DNA from: Marinobacterium marinum
GTDB lineage: Bacteria; Pseudomonadota; Gammaproteobacteria; Pseudomonadales; Balneatricaceae
Reading direction: 5' to 3'
Length of the DNA: 64,000 bases
Assembly (NCBI RefSeq): GCF_013868415.1
Contig: NZ_JACEMT010000036.1
Location: 1 to 64,000, forward strand
Part shown: positions 9,085 through 16,938 of the stretch, piece after piece
Layout of the letters: the number at the start of each line of letters is the position of its first letter
Position numbering within the stretch: the stretch's first letter is position 1
The notes under the pieces: model-generated
The model's database searches: none
The model's input: the letters and a program-made list of their open reading frames with translations, nothing else
Told to the model about the DNA's origin: nothing
Translations under genes and position numbers: made by a program

Positions 9085-9121
9085 TTGACATGGGAACACA
9101 AACTGATAACAATTCGCATTA
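9085..9121 (+). promoter_or_regulatory. promoter with overlapping Fur-like box upstream of the iron-binding protein gene
   Basis: TTGACA (9085-9090) and TAACAA (9107-9112) are spaced by 16 bp. The segment CTGATAACAATTCGCATTA (9103-9121) overlaps the -10 element and resembles the Fur consensus GATAATGATAATCATTATC imperfectly. Iron repression of a ferric-iron-binding protein gene would be expected. The remaining 8974-9084 is unremarkable. Confidence 0.5.
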
Positions 9122-9176
9122 AGTTCTTATCCGCTTCGACTCCGGGCGCTTCTGCCCTGATGCAATGGAGATACCG

Positions 9177-10202
9177 ATGACCGCGAAAAAAGCATTACTG
9201 GCCGGCTTGGCTCTTTCAACTCTGGGCGGTGTCGCTCAGGCCGCTGATGAAGTGAACATCTACTCCTACCGTCAGGAGTTCCTGATCAAGCCGCTGCTGG
9301 AAGCCTTCACTGAAGAAACCGGTATCAAGGCCAACGTGATTTTCTCCAAGCAAGGCCTGCTTGAGCGCCTGGAGCATGAAGGTGCCAACTCTCCCGCCGA
9401 CGTTATTCTGACGTCCGATGTCGGCCCTCTGCATGATGCCGTCGAACGCGACCTGGTTGCACCGATCCAGAGCGATCTCATCGATGCCAACGTACCGGAT
9501 CACTACCGCTCCAAGGAAGACAAATGGGTAGGCCTGACAGCCCGCTCGCGCATCATCTACGCCTCCAAGGAGCGTGTACAGCCGGGCGAAATCAAAAGCT
9601 ATGAAGAGCTGGCCGATCCGAAATGGAAAGACCGCATCTGTACTCGCAGCGGCAAGCACTCCTACAACCTGTCACTGATCGGCTCCATGATTGAGCACCA
9701 CAGTGTCGAGGAGGCCGAACAGTGGCTGACAGCCGTCAAGGACAACCTGGCTCGCCGCCCGCAGGGTAATGACCGCTCTCAGGTCAAGGCTGTCATGGAA
9801 GGTCAGTGCGATCTGGCACTGGGCAACAGCTATTACTACGGCAAAATGCTGACCAACGACAAAGAACCCGAACAGATCAAATGGGCCAAGTCCGTCAATC
9901 TGGTCTTCCCGAATCAGGATGACCGTGGCGCCCACATGAGCATTTCCGGCGCGGCATTGGCCAAGCACGCTCCACACCCGGACGCCGCCATCAAGCTGAT
10001 CGAGTTTCTGACCAGCGAAAAGGCACAGAAAATGTATGCCGAGGTTAACTACGAGTTCCCGGTTCGCCCGGGGATCGAGTGGTCAAGCCTGCTGAAAGAA
10101 CACATGGGCGAGTTCAAGGCCGACGATATCAACCTGGGTGATGTGGTCAAACACCGCGCCGAGGCCTCCCGTCTGGTCGACAAAGTCGGCTTCGATAACT
10201 GA
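9177..10202 (+). CDS. fbpA: periplasmic ferric-iron-binding protein (FbpA/FutA family)
   Basis: A 341-residue solute-binding protein of a Fe(3+) ABC importer. A signal peptide is evident (KKALLAGLALSTLGGVAQA, probably cut before ADEVNIYS). The tyrosine cluster NSYYYGKML is the iron-ligating site of this family. The frame begins at an ATG at 9165, but GGAG lies inside those extra codons at ideal distance from the ATG at 9177, so the latter is chosen. The permease gene follows after a hairpin. The protein acts in the periplasm and delivers iron to the downstream permease. Confidence 0.93.
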   Translation: MTAKKALLAGLALSTLGGVAQAADEVNIYSYRQEFLIKPLLEAFTEETGIKANVIFSKQGLLERLEHEGANSPADVILTSDVGPLHDAVERDLVAPIQSDLIDANVPDHYRSKEDKWVGLTARSRIIYASKERVQPGEIKSYEELADPKWKDRICTRSGKHSYNLSLIGSMIEHHSVEEAEQWLTAVKDNLARRPQGNDRSQVKAVMEGQCDLALGNSYYYGKMLTNDKEPEQIKWAKSVNLVFPNQDDRGAHMSISGAALAKHAPHPDAAIKLIEFLTSEKAQKMYAEVNYEFPVRPGIEWSSLLKEHMGEFKADDINLGDVVKHRAEASRLVDKVGFDN

Positions 10203-10234
10203 TTTATCATTGAAGAATCGACACTTTGACGCTG

Positions 10235-10263
10235 AAACGGTAGTCTTTCCGGCTACCGTTTTT
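10235..10263 (+). terminator. hairpin between fbpA and fbpB
   Basis: AAACGGTAG (10235-10243) pairs with CTACCGTTT, followed by a short run of T. In an fbpAB pair such a hairpin is probably a partial terminator or 3' stabiliser that keeps the binding protein in excess over the permease. Confidence 0.7.
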
Positions 10264-10280
10264 GTGCGTCTTACCGAATC

Positions 10281-11978
10281 ATGACCAATATCACCGCCGC
10301 TGCCACTACGGCAACACCGCTCGTCGACACCCGCAAGCCCCGTCGTTTCATGCCGGGCTGGTATACGGTCGCCTGGAGCAGTGCCCTGCTGGTGATGTTG
10401 CCGGTGCTGGCCGTTTTCTGGCTGGCCCTGTTTCCGACCGAGAATATCTGGCCACACCTGGTCGACACCATTCTGCCGGTATACATCCAAACCACACTGC
10501 TGCTGCTGGCAGGCGTTGGCGCCCTGTCGGTCATAATGGGCGTTGGCACGGCCTGGCTGGTCACCATGTGCAACTTCCCGGGGCGGCGCCTGTTTGAATG
10601 GGCACTGCTGCTGCCGTTCGCCATGCCGGCCTACCTGATCGCCTATCTGTATACAGACCTGCTCGAATACGCCGGCCCCGTGCAGGGCTTCCTGCGTGAC
10701 CTGTTCGGCTGGCAAACCGCACGCGAATACTGGTTCCCGGAGATTCGCAGCCTGGGCGGCGCCATCAGCATGCTGACTCTGGTGCTCTACCCATACGTTT
10801 ACCTGCTGTCCCGCGCCAGCTTTCTGGAGCAATCGATGAGCATTCGCGATGCCAGTCGCATCTTTGGCTGCTCACCCCTGCAAAGCTTTTATCGGATTTC
10901 ATTGCCGATTGCACGACCCGCCATCGCCGTAGGCCTGTCCCTGGTATCCATGGAAACCCTGAATGATTTCGGCACCGTGGACTATTTTGCCGTCAAAAGC
11001 CTGTCCGCCGGTATCTATGACGCCTGGTTGAATATGGGCAACCTGGGTGCTGCCGCCCAGATCGCCACTCTGATGATGGTTTTTGTCATCCTGCTGATCA
11101 GCCTGGAGCGGATTGCACGCTCGCGCCAGCAGCAATTTACCAGTGGCGACCGCTTCCGCACCATTGACCGCTACACCCTGTCACCACTCAAATCCGGGCT
11201 CGCCACACTGGCTTGCGCCCTGCCGGTAATACTGGGCTTTATTGTTCCATTCCTGGTGCTGAGCACCTATGCCCTGCCGCGACTGGAACAGTTCACCGAA
11301 GCGGATTTCCTGGCCCATGCCAGCCACAGCTTTACCCTGTCGGCACTGGCCGCACTGCTGACTGTAGTCATAGCCATTATCCTGGCCTACAGCAAACGTC
11401 TCTACCCCGGCTTCAAGGCGCTGATACTGGCAACACGCCTCAGCAGTCTCGGCTACGCACTGCCCGGAGCCGTACTGGCAATTGGTGTTGTAATCCCCCT
11501 GGCCGCTTTCGACAACAGCATCGATGCCTTCATGCGGCAAAATTTCGGCTTCGGCACAGGCCTGCTGCTCAGCGGTACGCCTTTTGCGATCGTGTTTGCC
11601 TACTGCGTACGCTTTCTCGCCGTCTCCTCCGGCAGCGTTGAAGCCTCCCTGGCCAAGGTCACACCCAGCATGGACATGGCCTCGCGCTCACTGGGACTGA
11701 ACCCGCTGCAGACCCTGCGCCGGGTGCACCTGCCGCTGATTCGAGGCGGCCTGATGACGGCTCTGCTGGTGGTATTCGTGGATGCCATGAAGGAACTGCC
11801 GGCCACTCTGATTCTGCGACCGTTCAACTACGATACACTGGCGACTTACGTGTATCAGTATGCGTCTGACGAAATGCTGGAGACCAGTGCACTGGCGGCA
11901 CTGCTGATAGTACTGGTCGGCATCGTGCCGGTTATTCTGCTGAGCCGCACCATTACTTCGACACGCCAGGGCGAATAA
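10281..11978 (+). CDS. fbpB: ferric-iron ABC transporter permease (FbpB family)
   Basis: A 565-residue fused permease with two binding-protein-dependent transport domains. Many membrane segments are evident (for example ALLVMLPVLAVFWLAL near 35-50 and ALLIVLVGIVPVILLSR at the C-terminus), and two EAA-type loops can be seen (SIRDASRIFGCSP... near 190 and ASRSLGLNPLQTLRRVHLP near 470). It forms the inner-membrane channel for iron delivered by the protein encoded 78 bp upstream. No ATPase gene follows, so the transporter must use an FbpC encoded elsewhere. The ribosome binding site is weak. Confidence 0.93.
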   Translation: MTNITAAATTATPLVDTRKPRRFMPGWYTVAWSSALLVMLPVLAVFWLALFPTENIWPHLVDTILPVYIQTTLLLLAGVGALSVIMGVGTAWLVTMCNFPGRRLFEWALLLPFAMPAYLIAYLYTDLLEYAGPVQGFLRDLFGWQTAREYWFPEIRSLGGAISMLTLVLYPYVYLLSRASFLEQSMSIRDASRIFGCSPLQSFYRISLPIARPAIAVGLSLVSMETLNDFGTVDYFAVKSLSAGIYDAWLNMGNLGAAAQIATLMMVFVILLISLERIARSRQQQFTSGDRFRTIDRYTLSPLKSGLATLACALPVILGFIVPFLVLSTYALPRLEQFTEADFLAHASHSFTLSALAALLTVVIAIILAYSKRLYPGFKALILATRLSSLGYALPGAVLAIGVVIPLAAFDNSIDAFMRQNFGFGTGLLLSGTPFAIVFAYCVRFLAVSSGSVEASLAKVTPSMDMASRSLGLNPLQTLRRVHLPLIRGGLMTALLVVFVDAMKELPATLILRPFNYDTLATYVYQYASDEMLETSALAALLIVLVGIVPVILLSRTITSTRQGE

Positions 11979-11985
11979 ACACGCC

Positions 11986-12003
11986 CCGGCGCATCAGCGC
12001 CGG
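11986..12003. terminator. GC-rich hairpin between convergent genes
   Basis: CCGGCGC-ATCA-GCGCCGG is a perfect 7-bp stem with a 4-base loop, placed between the fbpB stop and overlapping the stop codon of the convergent thioesterase gene. It lacks a T-tract in both directions, so termination is likely but weak or factor-assisted. Confidence 0.45.
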
Positions 12004-12443
12004 ATGGCGACGTACACCCCCTCCAGACGCATGCATACCTGCCGCTCGCACAGCACCTCGACCACAAGCTCCAGCTTGCCCTTGCCTCGCTCGCCAACAC
12101 GAGCTGCCAGAGCATCCGCATCGGTACCGGCATACAAGGACACCCGTGTCACAAAATCACCGGTAACAGGCTTGAGATAACGCAGATGGCTGTCAGCAAT
12201 GACCACATCACAGTCCAGACCCCGCTCCCGCAGGCAAAGCGTCGTCAGACACCAGCCCGCCACTGTGGCAATGGCCGCCTGCGAGCCGCCAAACCCGGTC
12301 CCCTTGTCATTGACATTGGGTGCCAGCGGCGTCGGAATCTCCAGCGACAGACCGTCCCAGTTCAGCTGTTCAATCCCCAAGTGCTCCAGCAATGGAATCT
12401 GAGTTTTTAACCAAGCCAGAAAATCGACCGTGCTGATTGTCAT
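11994..12443 (-). CDS. hotdog-fold thioesterase, YiiD C-terminal-like
   Basis: A 149-residue protein resembling the putative thioesterase domain at the C-terminus of YiiD. Hotdog-type features include NVNDKGTGFGGSQAAIATVAGW (a glycine-rich turn leading into the central helix) and a following DSHLRYLKPV strand. The frame is open to 12485, but the ATG at 12443 is preceded by GGAGG. The natural substrate is unknown; acyl-thioesters are assumed from the fold. It appears to be a single-gene unit between fbpB and a nitroreductase gene on the same strand. Confidence 0.75.
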   Translation of the reverse strand: MTISTVDFLAWLKTQIPLLEHLGIEQLNWDGLSLEIPTPLAPNVNDKGTGFGGSQAAIATVAGWCLTTLCLRERGLDCDVVIADSHLRYLKPVTGDFVTRVSLYAGTDADALAARVGERGKGKLELVVEVLCERQVCMRLEGVYVAIRR

Positions 12444-12524
12444 CTGAAGTCTAACCTCCGTTGGATTCCCGAATGGGAGTGTCACCTTGGGCCGACAAGG
12501 CCGCGACGACCGAAGCCTCGCCCC

Positions 12525-13082
12525 TTATCCTTCCCAGCGGGTAACAAAATCATCAACCACCAGCTGCGGCGCTTCACGCTTGCGGCAGGGATGCCCCAGG
12601 TAGATATACCCCACGATACCCTCACCTTCAACCAGCCCCAACCCCTGCTCAACGCTCGGATGGTAGGCCATCTCGCCGGTACGCCACATGGCTCCCACAC
12701 CCTGGGCATGGGCCGCCTGTATAATCGCATGCGCTGCACAGCCCGCTGAAATCAGCTGCTCGCTGACCGGCACCTTCGGGTGCTCTTGCGTCACCGCCAC
12801 AACCGTAATGACCATCGGTGCACGCAAGGGCATATTACAGTACTTTTCATAACGGGCCTCCGCCAGCTCAGGATCATCCTGGCGTGCAGCCTCCGCATAA
12901 AGCCGCCCCAGCTTTTCGCGCCCTTCACCTTCGGTGATGATGAAACGCCAGGGGCGCAAGGCCCCATGATCCGGTGCGCGCAACGCCGCTTTCAGCATGT
13001 TTTCGACCTGCTCGGCCGTCGGTGCCGGCCCTTCCAGGCGCGGACAGGAGACACGGTTAATCAAGGCGTCAAGAGCTTCCAT
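12525..13082 (-). CDS. nitroreductase family protein, YdjA-like
   Basis: A 185-residue FMN-dependent oxidoreductase of the minimal YdjA type. Family landmarks are the N-terminal RVSCPRLEGPAPTAEQVENML, RAPDHGALRPWRFIIT (FMN-binding region) and GVGAMWRTGEM. The physiological substrate is not known for the family. It lies on the same strand as queF, 17 bp downstream, so co-transcription with queF and the ABC exporter genes is plausible. Confidence 0.88.
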   Translation of the reverse strand: MEALDALINRVSCPRLEGPAPTAEQVENMLKAALRAPDHGALRPWRFIITEGEGREKLGRLYAEAARQDDPELAEARYEKYCNMPLRAPMVITVVAVTQEHPKVPVSEQLISAGCAAHAIIQAAHAQGVGAMWRTGEMAYHPSVEQGLGLVEGEGIVGYIYLGHPCRKREAPQLVVDDFVTRWEG

Positions 13083-13099
13083 TGGTCCATCCTCTTGGG

Positions 13100-13924
13100 T
13101 TACTGGCGCGAGAGGCGCACGTTCTGCGGCTCATCATTAATACTGGAGCGGTAGGGGTTGATATCCAGCCCGCCACGACGTACGTAACGCGCATACACAC
13201 TCAATTTCTGCGGTCGGCAGCGCTGCCAGATATCCATGAAAATGTTTTCGACACACTGCTCATGGAAATCACCATGCTCACGATAGGAGATCAGATAGGC
13301 CAGCAGCCCCTTGTGATCAATCTGCGCGCCGCGATAGCGGATCTGCACACTGGCCCAGTCCGGCTGCCCCGTCACCGGGCAGTTGGACTTGAGCAGATGA
13401 CTGACCAGCGTCTCCTCCTGCACGGCGCCATTCGTCACAAGCAACTCCGGGGCCGGGGTATAATGCTCGACCTGCAGCGGCAGTTCATCCAGACACAGCC
13501 CCTTGAGCTGCATCACCTCGACGGGTGCGGTCAGCGGCGTCAGCAACACCTCGACAGGCGCACCTGCCACGTCTGACAAATCCTGCTGCATCCGCTCCTT
13601 GACCTGAGCCTCGCTGTCAAAGCGGCTCAGATTGAAGGAGTTCAGGTACAGCTTGAACGACTTGGACTCGACAATATTGGGCGAAACGGCCGGGATACGG
13701 AATTCGGCCATCCGTACAATCGGCTTCCCTCCCTGATCCAGCCAGGACACTTCATAGGCATTCCAGATATCCAGCCCCCGAAACGGCAGAGTGGCCCGCT
13801 TGACCCCTTTGGCTTCCCAGCTCAGGTCCCGCGCAATCGGATATAACAGCGAGGCATCATAGCGGTTTGCATAGAGCGTTTCCTGCCCCAGCGGCGATGC
13901 CTTGACCTGCTCATGCTCGCTCAT
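13100..13924 (-). CDS. queF: NADPH-dependent 7-cyano-7-deazaguanine reductase
   Basis: Reduces preQ0 to preQ1 in queuosine synthesis for tRNA modification. The 274-residue length is that of the two-domain bimodular QueF. Catalytic Cys182 and Asp189 lie in NCPVTGQPDW, and the QueF motif ESKSFK (86-91) is intact. The ATG overlaps the stop of the upstream ABC permease gene (ATGA), indicating translational coupling, though the two functions are not known to be linked. Confidence 0.97.
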   Translation of the reverse strand: MSEHEQVKASPLGQETLYANRYDASLLYPIARDLSWEAKGVKRATLPFRGLDIWNAYEVSWLDQGGKPIVRMAEFRIPAVSPNIVESKSFKLYLNSFNLSRFDSEAQVKERMQQDLSDVAGAPVEVLLTPLTAPVEVMQLKGLCLDELPLQVEHYTPAPELLVTNGAVQEETLVSHLLKSNCPVTGQPDWASVQIRYRGAQIDHKGLLAYLISYREHGDFHEQCVENIFMDIWQRCRPQKLSVYARYVRRGGLDINPYRSSINDEPQNVRLSRQ

Positions 13925-14694
13925 TCACGAATCCCCTTGCCGGTGTTCAACAGATGCAGAGCATAGCCGCCCAGCAGCACGATAAAGCCGACGATCATGG
14001 CAAAGGCAAAACCGATATTGATATCGCTCACGCCCAAGATGCCGTAACGGAAGCTGTTAACCATATACAGTATAGGATTCAACTGGGAAACACCCTGCCA
14101 AAAGTCCGGCAGCAGCTGGATGCTGTAAAACACCCCACCCAGATAGGTCAGCGGCGTCAGGATGAACGTGGGCACAATGGCAATATCATCGAAAGTCCTG
14201 GCGTACACCGCATTGATAAAGCCGCCCAGCGAGAACAGGATCGCCGTCAGCAGCGCCACCGTAATGGTGATCAGCAGGTGATGGATCTGCAGATCCGTAA
14301 AGAACAGCGACAACAGCGTAACAATAAAGCCGACGCCCAGGCCACGAGCGGCCCCGCCGATCACGTAACCGGACAGAATCACCCAGTTCGGCACGGGCGA
14401 CACCAGCAGCTCCTCGATATTGCGCTGAAACTTGGTGCCGAAAAAGGACGAGACAACGTTACCGTAGGAGTTGGTAATCACCGACATCATGATCAGCCCC
14501 GGCACGATATACTCCATATAGTCGAAACCGCCCATCTCGCCGATACGGGAGCCGATCAGGTTGCCAAAAATAATAAAATAGAGCGTCATGGTGATCGCCG
14601 GGGGCAACAGCGTCTGTACCCATATACGGGTAAAGCGGCGAATTTCCTTGACGACAATGGTGACAAAAGCGGTCCAGAGCAACCGGGTGTTCAT
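13921..14694 (-). CDS. yadH: ABC-2 type exporter permease, YadH-like
   Basis: A 257-residue inner-membrane permease with about six membrane segments and the ABC-2 signature region (NPILYMVNSFRYGILGVSD). It closely resembles YadH, partner of YadG. The substrate is unknown. Its start overlaps the stop of the ATPase gene by 4 bp, and its stop overlaps the queF start, so the three genes form a tight unit. Confidence 0.92.
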   Translation of the reverse strand: MNTRLLWTAFVTIVVKEIRRFTRIWVQTLLPPAITMTLYFIIFGNLIGSRIGEMGGFDYMEYIVPGLIMMSVITNSYGNVVSSFFGTKFQRNIEELLVSPVPNWVILSGYVIGGAARGLGVGFIVTLLSLFFTDLQIHHLLITITVALLTAILFSLGGFINAVYARTFDDIAIVPTFILTPLTYLGGVFYSIQLLPDFWQGVSQLNPILYMVNSFRYGILGVSDINIGFAFAMIVGFIVLLGGYALHLLNTGKGIRE

Positions 14695-15623
14695 GCACTC
14701 TCCTGTTTCAGATTCTTGTCCACCAGGGACACAAACAACTCTTCCAAACGGTTGGCCTTGTTGCGCATACTGCTCACATCCAGCCCTTCCGCCGCCAGAT
14801 GCTGAAACAGCGCATTCAAGCCGGCCGCTTTTGGCACATCCACTTCCAGTGTATTGGCATCCCGCGCACGTATGACATAGCCCTCCAGACTGGGCAGCTC
14901 CTTAAAGCCCCCATTCAAGTCGAGAATAAAGGTCTCGGTATCCAGCTGCTGCAGCAAGGCCTTGATACTGGTGTTCTGGATAATGGTGCCATGGTCAATA
15001 ATGGCAATGTTGCGGCACAGGCTTTCCGCCTCTTCCAAGTAATGCGTGGTCAGAATGATGGTCGTTCCTGCCGCATTGATTTCCGTCAGAAAGTCCCACA
15101 TGGAGCGGCGCAGCTCGATATCAACGCCCGCCGTGGGCTCATCCAGAATCAACAACTTCGGCTCATGCACCAGCGCTCGGGCGATCATCAAGCGACGCTT
15201 CATCCCCCCCGACAACATGCGGGCACGCTCATTGCGCTTGTCCCACAGCCCCAGCTTGCGCAGATAGTGCTCGGCACGCTCCGTAGCCTGCTTGCGACCA
15301 ATACCGTAGTAGCCAGCCTGGGTCACCACGATATCCAGCACTTTCTCAAACGGATTGAAATTGAACTCCTGAGGCACCACTCCCAGACACTGCTTGGCCT
15401 GAGCCAGCTGCGTATCGATATCGTAACCAAATACGCTCACCTTGCCCGAACTTTTGTTGACCAGAGAGGAGACAATCCCCAGCGTGGTAGACTTGCCGGC
15501 CCCGTTGGGTCCCAGCAACGCAAAAAAGTCGCCCTGCTGCACATCAAGCGAGATCCCCTTCAGGGCCTCGAAGCCATTGCCATAGACCTTGCGCAGGTCT
15601 TGTATCGATAAAGCTGTCGTCAT
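14691..15623 (-). CDS. yadG: ABC exporter ATPase, YadG-like
   Basis: A 310-residue nucleotide-binding subunit with Walker A GPNGAGKST (38-46), signature LSGGMKRR and Walker B LLILDEPTAGVD, followed by a C-terminal domain typical of drug/polysaccharide-type ABC-2 exporters. The frame opens at 15656, but the ATG at 15623 has AGGAC just upstream and matches the family start (MTTALSIQDLRKVYG). It powers the YadH-like permease; the exported substrate is unknown. Confidence 0.94.
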   Translation of the reverse strand: MTTALSIQDLRKVYGNGFEALKGISLDVQQGDFFALLGPNGAGKSTTLGIVSSLVNKSSGKVSVFGYDIDTQLAQAKQCLGVVPQEFNFNPFEKVLDIVVTQAGYYGIGRKQATERAEHYLRKLGLWDKRNERARMLSGGMKRRLMIARALVHEPKLLILDEPTAGVDIELRRSMWDFLTEINAAGTTIILTTHYLEEAESLCRNIAIIDHGTIIQNTSIKALLQQLDTETFILDLNGGFKELPSLEGYVIRARDANTLEVDVPKAAGLNALFQHLAAEGLDVSSMRNKANRLEELFVSLVDKNLKQESA

Positions 15624-15795
15624 GTCCTGCCTTTGAGCCTGTAGTGGAAAAAACAACCTGTTCCCATATCAGGAGGAGCTACTATGTGCGGCTGAAACTT
15701 GAAAATTCAACCCGCACGCCCCATTGTACCCGTTCTGCTGTCCGGCTTCCCGCCCGAGACACCCCGATTACACCAGCGATCCCTTGGAGTACCGC

Positions 15796-16206
15796 GTGAC
15801 TGATTCCCATGCCTTTCATCTCAACCTGCTGAAAATTGCCTATAACAACCTGATGCAACAGGAGAGCTTCAAAGGCGAACATATCGACCCGGTCAACCTG
15901 GAGTTTCTTGACCAGTTTGCCGAACTGGTGGAAGGCTATGAAACACACCAGCCCGATGCCTTCAACAACGGCCAGGACCTGATGGTACGACTGGTACGCA
16001 CCTACCCTCAGTATGTACACCTGGTCGCACGTGATCTGTTCTGGCTGTTCGGCGGCGAGTGCCTGCACTTCATGAGCGATGATGAGATCGAGCAGTTTCA
16101 GCAATTGGATGAAGCGCTGGCGGAAGCCGAGACACACGAAAACAGCATCGATTACCTGCAACTGAGGCAGGCCATTTTTGAACCCGACTCTGGCGTCAAA
16201 CACTGA
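15796..16206 (+). CDS. PA2817-like protein of unknown function
   Basis: A 136-residue soluble protein that resembles the uncharacterised Pseudomonas PA2817 family, with the conserved-looking stretch RDLFWLFGGECLHFM followed by DDEIEQFQQLDE. The frame is open from 15724, but the GTG at 15796 follows GGAG at good distance and removes a low-complexity leader. It is divergent from yadG. I cannot assign a function. It is acidic and shows no signal peptide or membrane segment. Confidence 0.8.
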   Translation: MTDSHAFHLNLLKIAYNNLMQQESFKGEHIDPVNLEFLDQFAELVEGYETHQPDAFNNGQDLMVRLVRTYPQYVHLVARDLFWLFGGECLHFMSDDEIEQFQQLDEALAEAETHENSIDYLQLRQAIFEPDSGVKH

Positions 16207-16329
16207 GCTTTGCCGGTCCGGGCTGAATGACAGCAGTCCGGGCTTCTTATATCACGCGAAAGCCACACGAAACCAAACCGGATTTAGAAAGCGTACAGAG
16301 AAGATATAAACGTATTTGAGAGGAGAGTT

Positions 16330-16405
<76 letters not shown>

Positions 16406-16423
16406 AAAACTCTAAACAAGAGT

Positions 16424-16499
16424 TGGCATCCCGTAGGGGGTTCGAACCCCTGTTACCGCCGTGAAAGGGCGGTGTCCTGGACCACTAGACGAACGGGAC
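16424..16499 (-). tRNA. tRNA-Glu(TTC), copy 1 of the minus array
   Basis: A 76-nt cloverleaf with encoded CCA and anticodon loop CTTTCAC. The D-loop reads GGTCCAGG, as in the plus-strand copy at 20021 but unlike copies 2 and 3. Confidence 0.98.
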
Positions 16500-16522
16500 A
16501 CACTAAAACTGTTACAGGCATT

Positions 16523-16598
<76 letters not shown>

Positions 16599-16600
16599 AT

Positions 16601-16676
16601 TGGCATCCCGTAGGGGGTTCGAACCCCTGTTACCGCCGTGAAAGGGCGGTGTCCTAGACCACTAGACGAACGGGAC
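16601..16676 (-). tRNA. tRNA-Glu(TTC), copy 2 of the minus array
   Basis: Anticodon TTC with encoded CCA. One D-loop base differs from copy 1 (GGTCTAGG). Only 2 bp separate it from the Gly gene downstream. Confidence 0.98.
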
Positions 16677-16697
16677 GCAGCCTGTTGCAAAAACGCT

Positions 16698-16773
<76 letters not shown>

Positions 16774-16774
16774 A

Positions 16775-16850
16775 TGGCATCCCGTAGGGGGTTCGAACCC
16801 CTGTTACCGCCGTGAAAGGGCGGTGTCCTAGACCACTAGACGAACGGGAC
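16775..16850 (-). tRNA. tRNA-Glu(TTC), copy 3 of the minus array (promoter-proximal)
   Basis: Anticodon TTC with encoded CCA and D-loop GGTCTAGG as in copy 2. It is the first gene after the promoter at 16891-16919 and lies 1 bp from the next Gly gene. Confidence 0.98.
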
Positions 16851-16890
16851 ACTGCTTGACGCTTTTGCGTTCCTCATTGAGGAGGCGCAT

Positions 16891-16919
16891 ATATTACGTA
16901 TCCCCCTTGACGGGATCAA
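16891..16919 (-). promoter_or_regulatory. sigma-70 promoter of the minus tRNA array
   Basis: On the minus strand TTGATC (16919-16914), a 17-bp spacer and TAATAT (16896-16891), followed by a GC-rich discriminator region. The same -10 hexamer and spacing are found before the plus-strand tRNA pair. Confidence 0.85.
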
Positions 16920-16938
16920 CCCCTTTTTTACATTTTTT

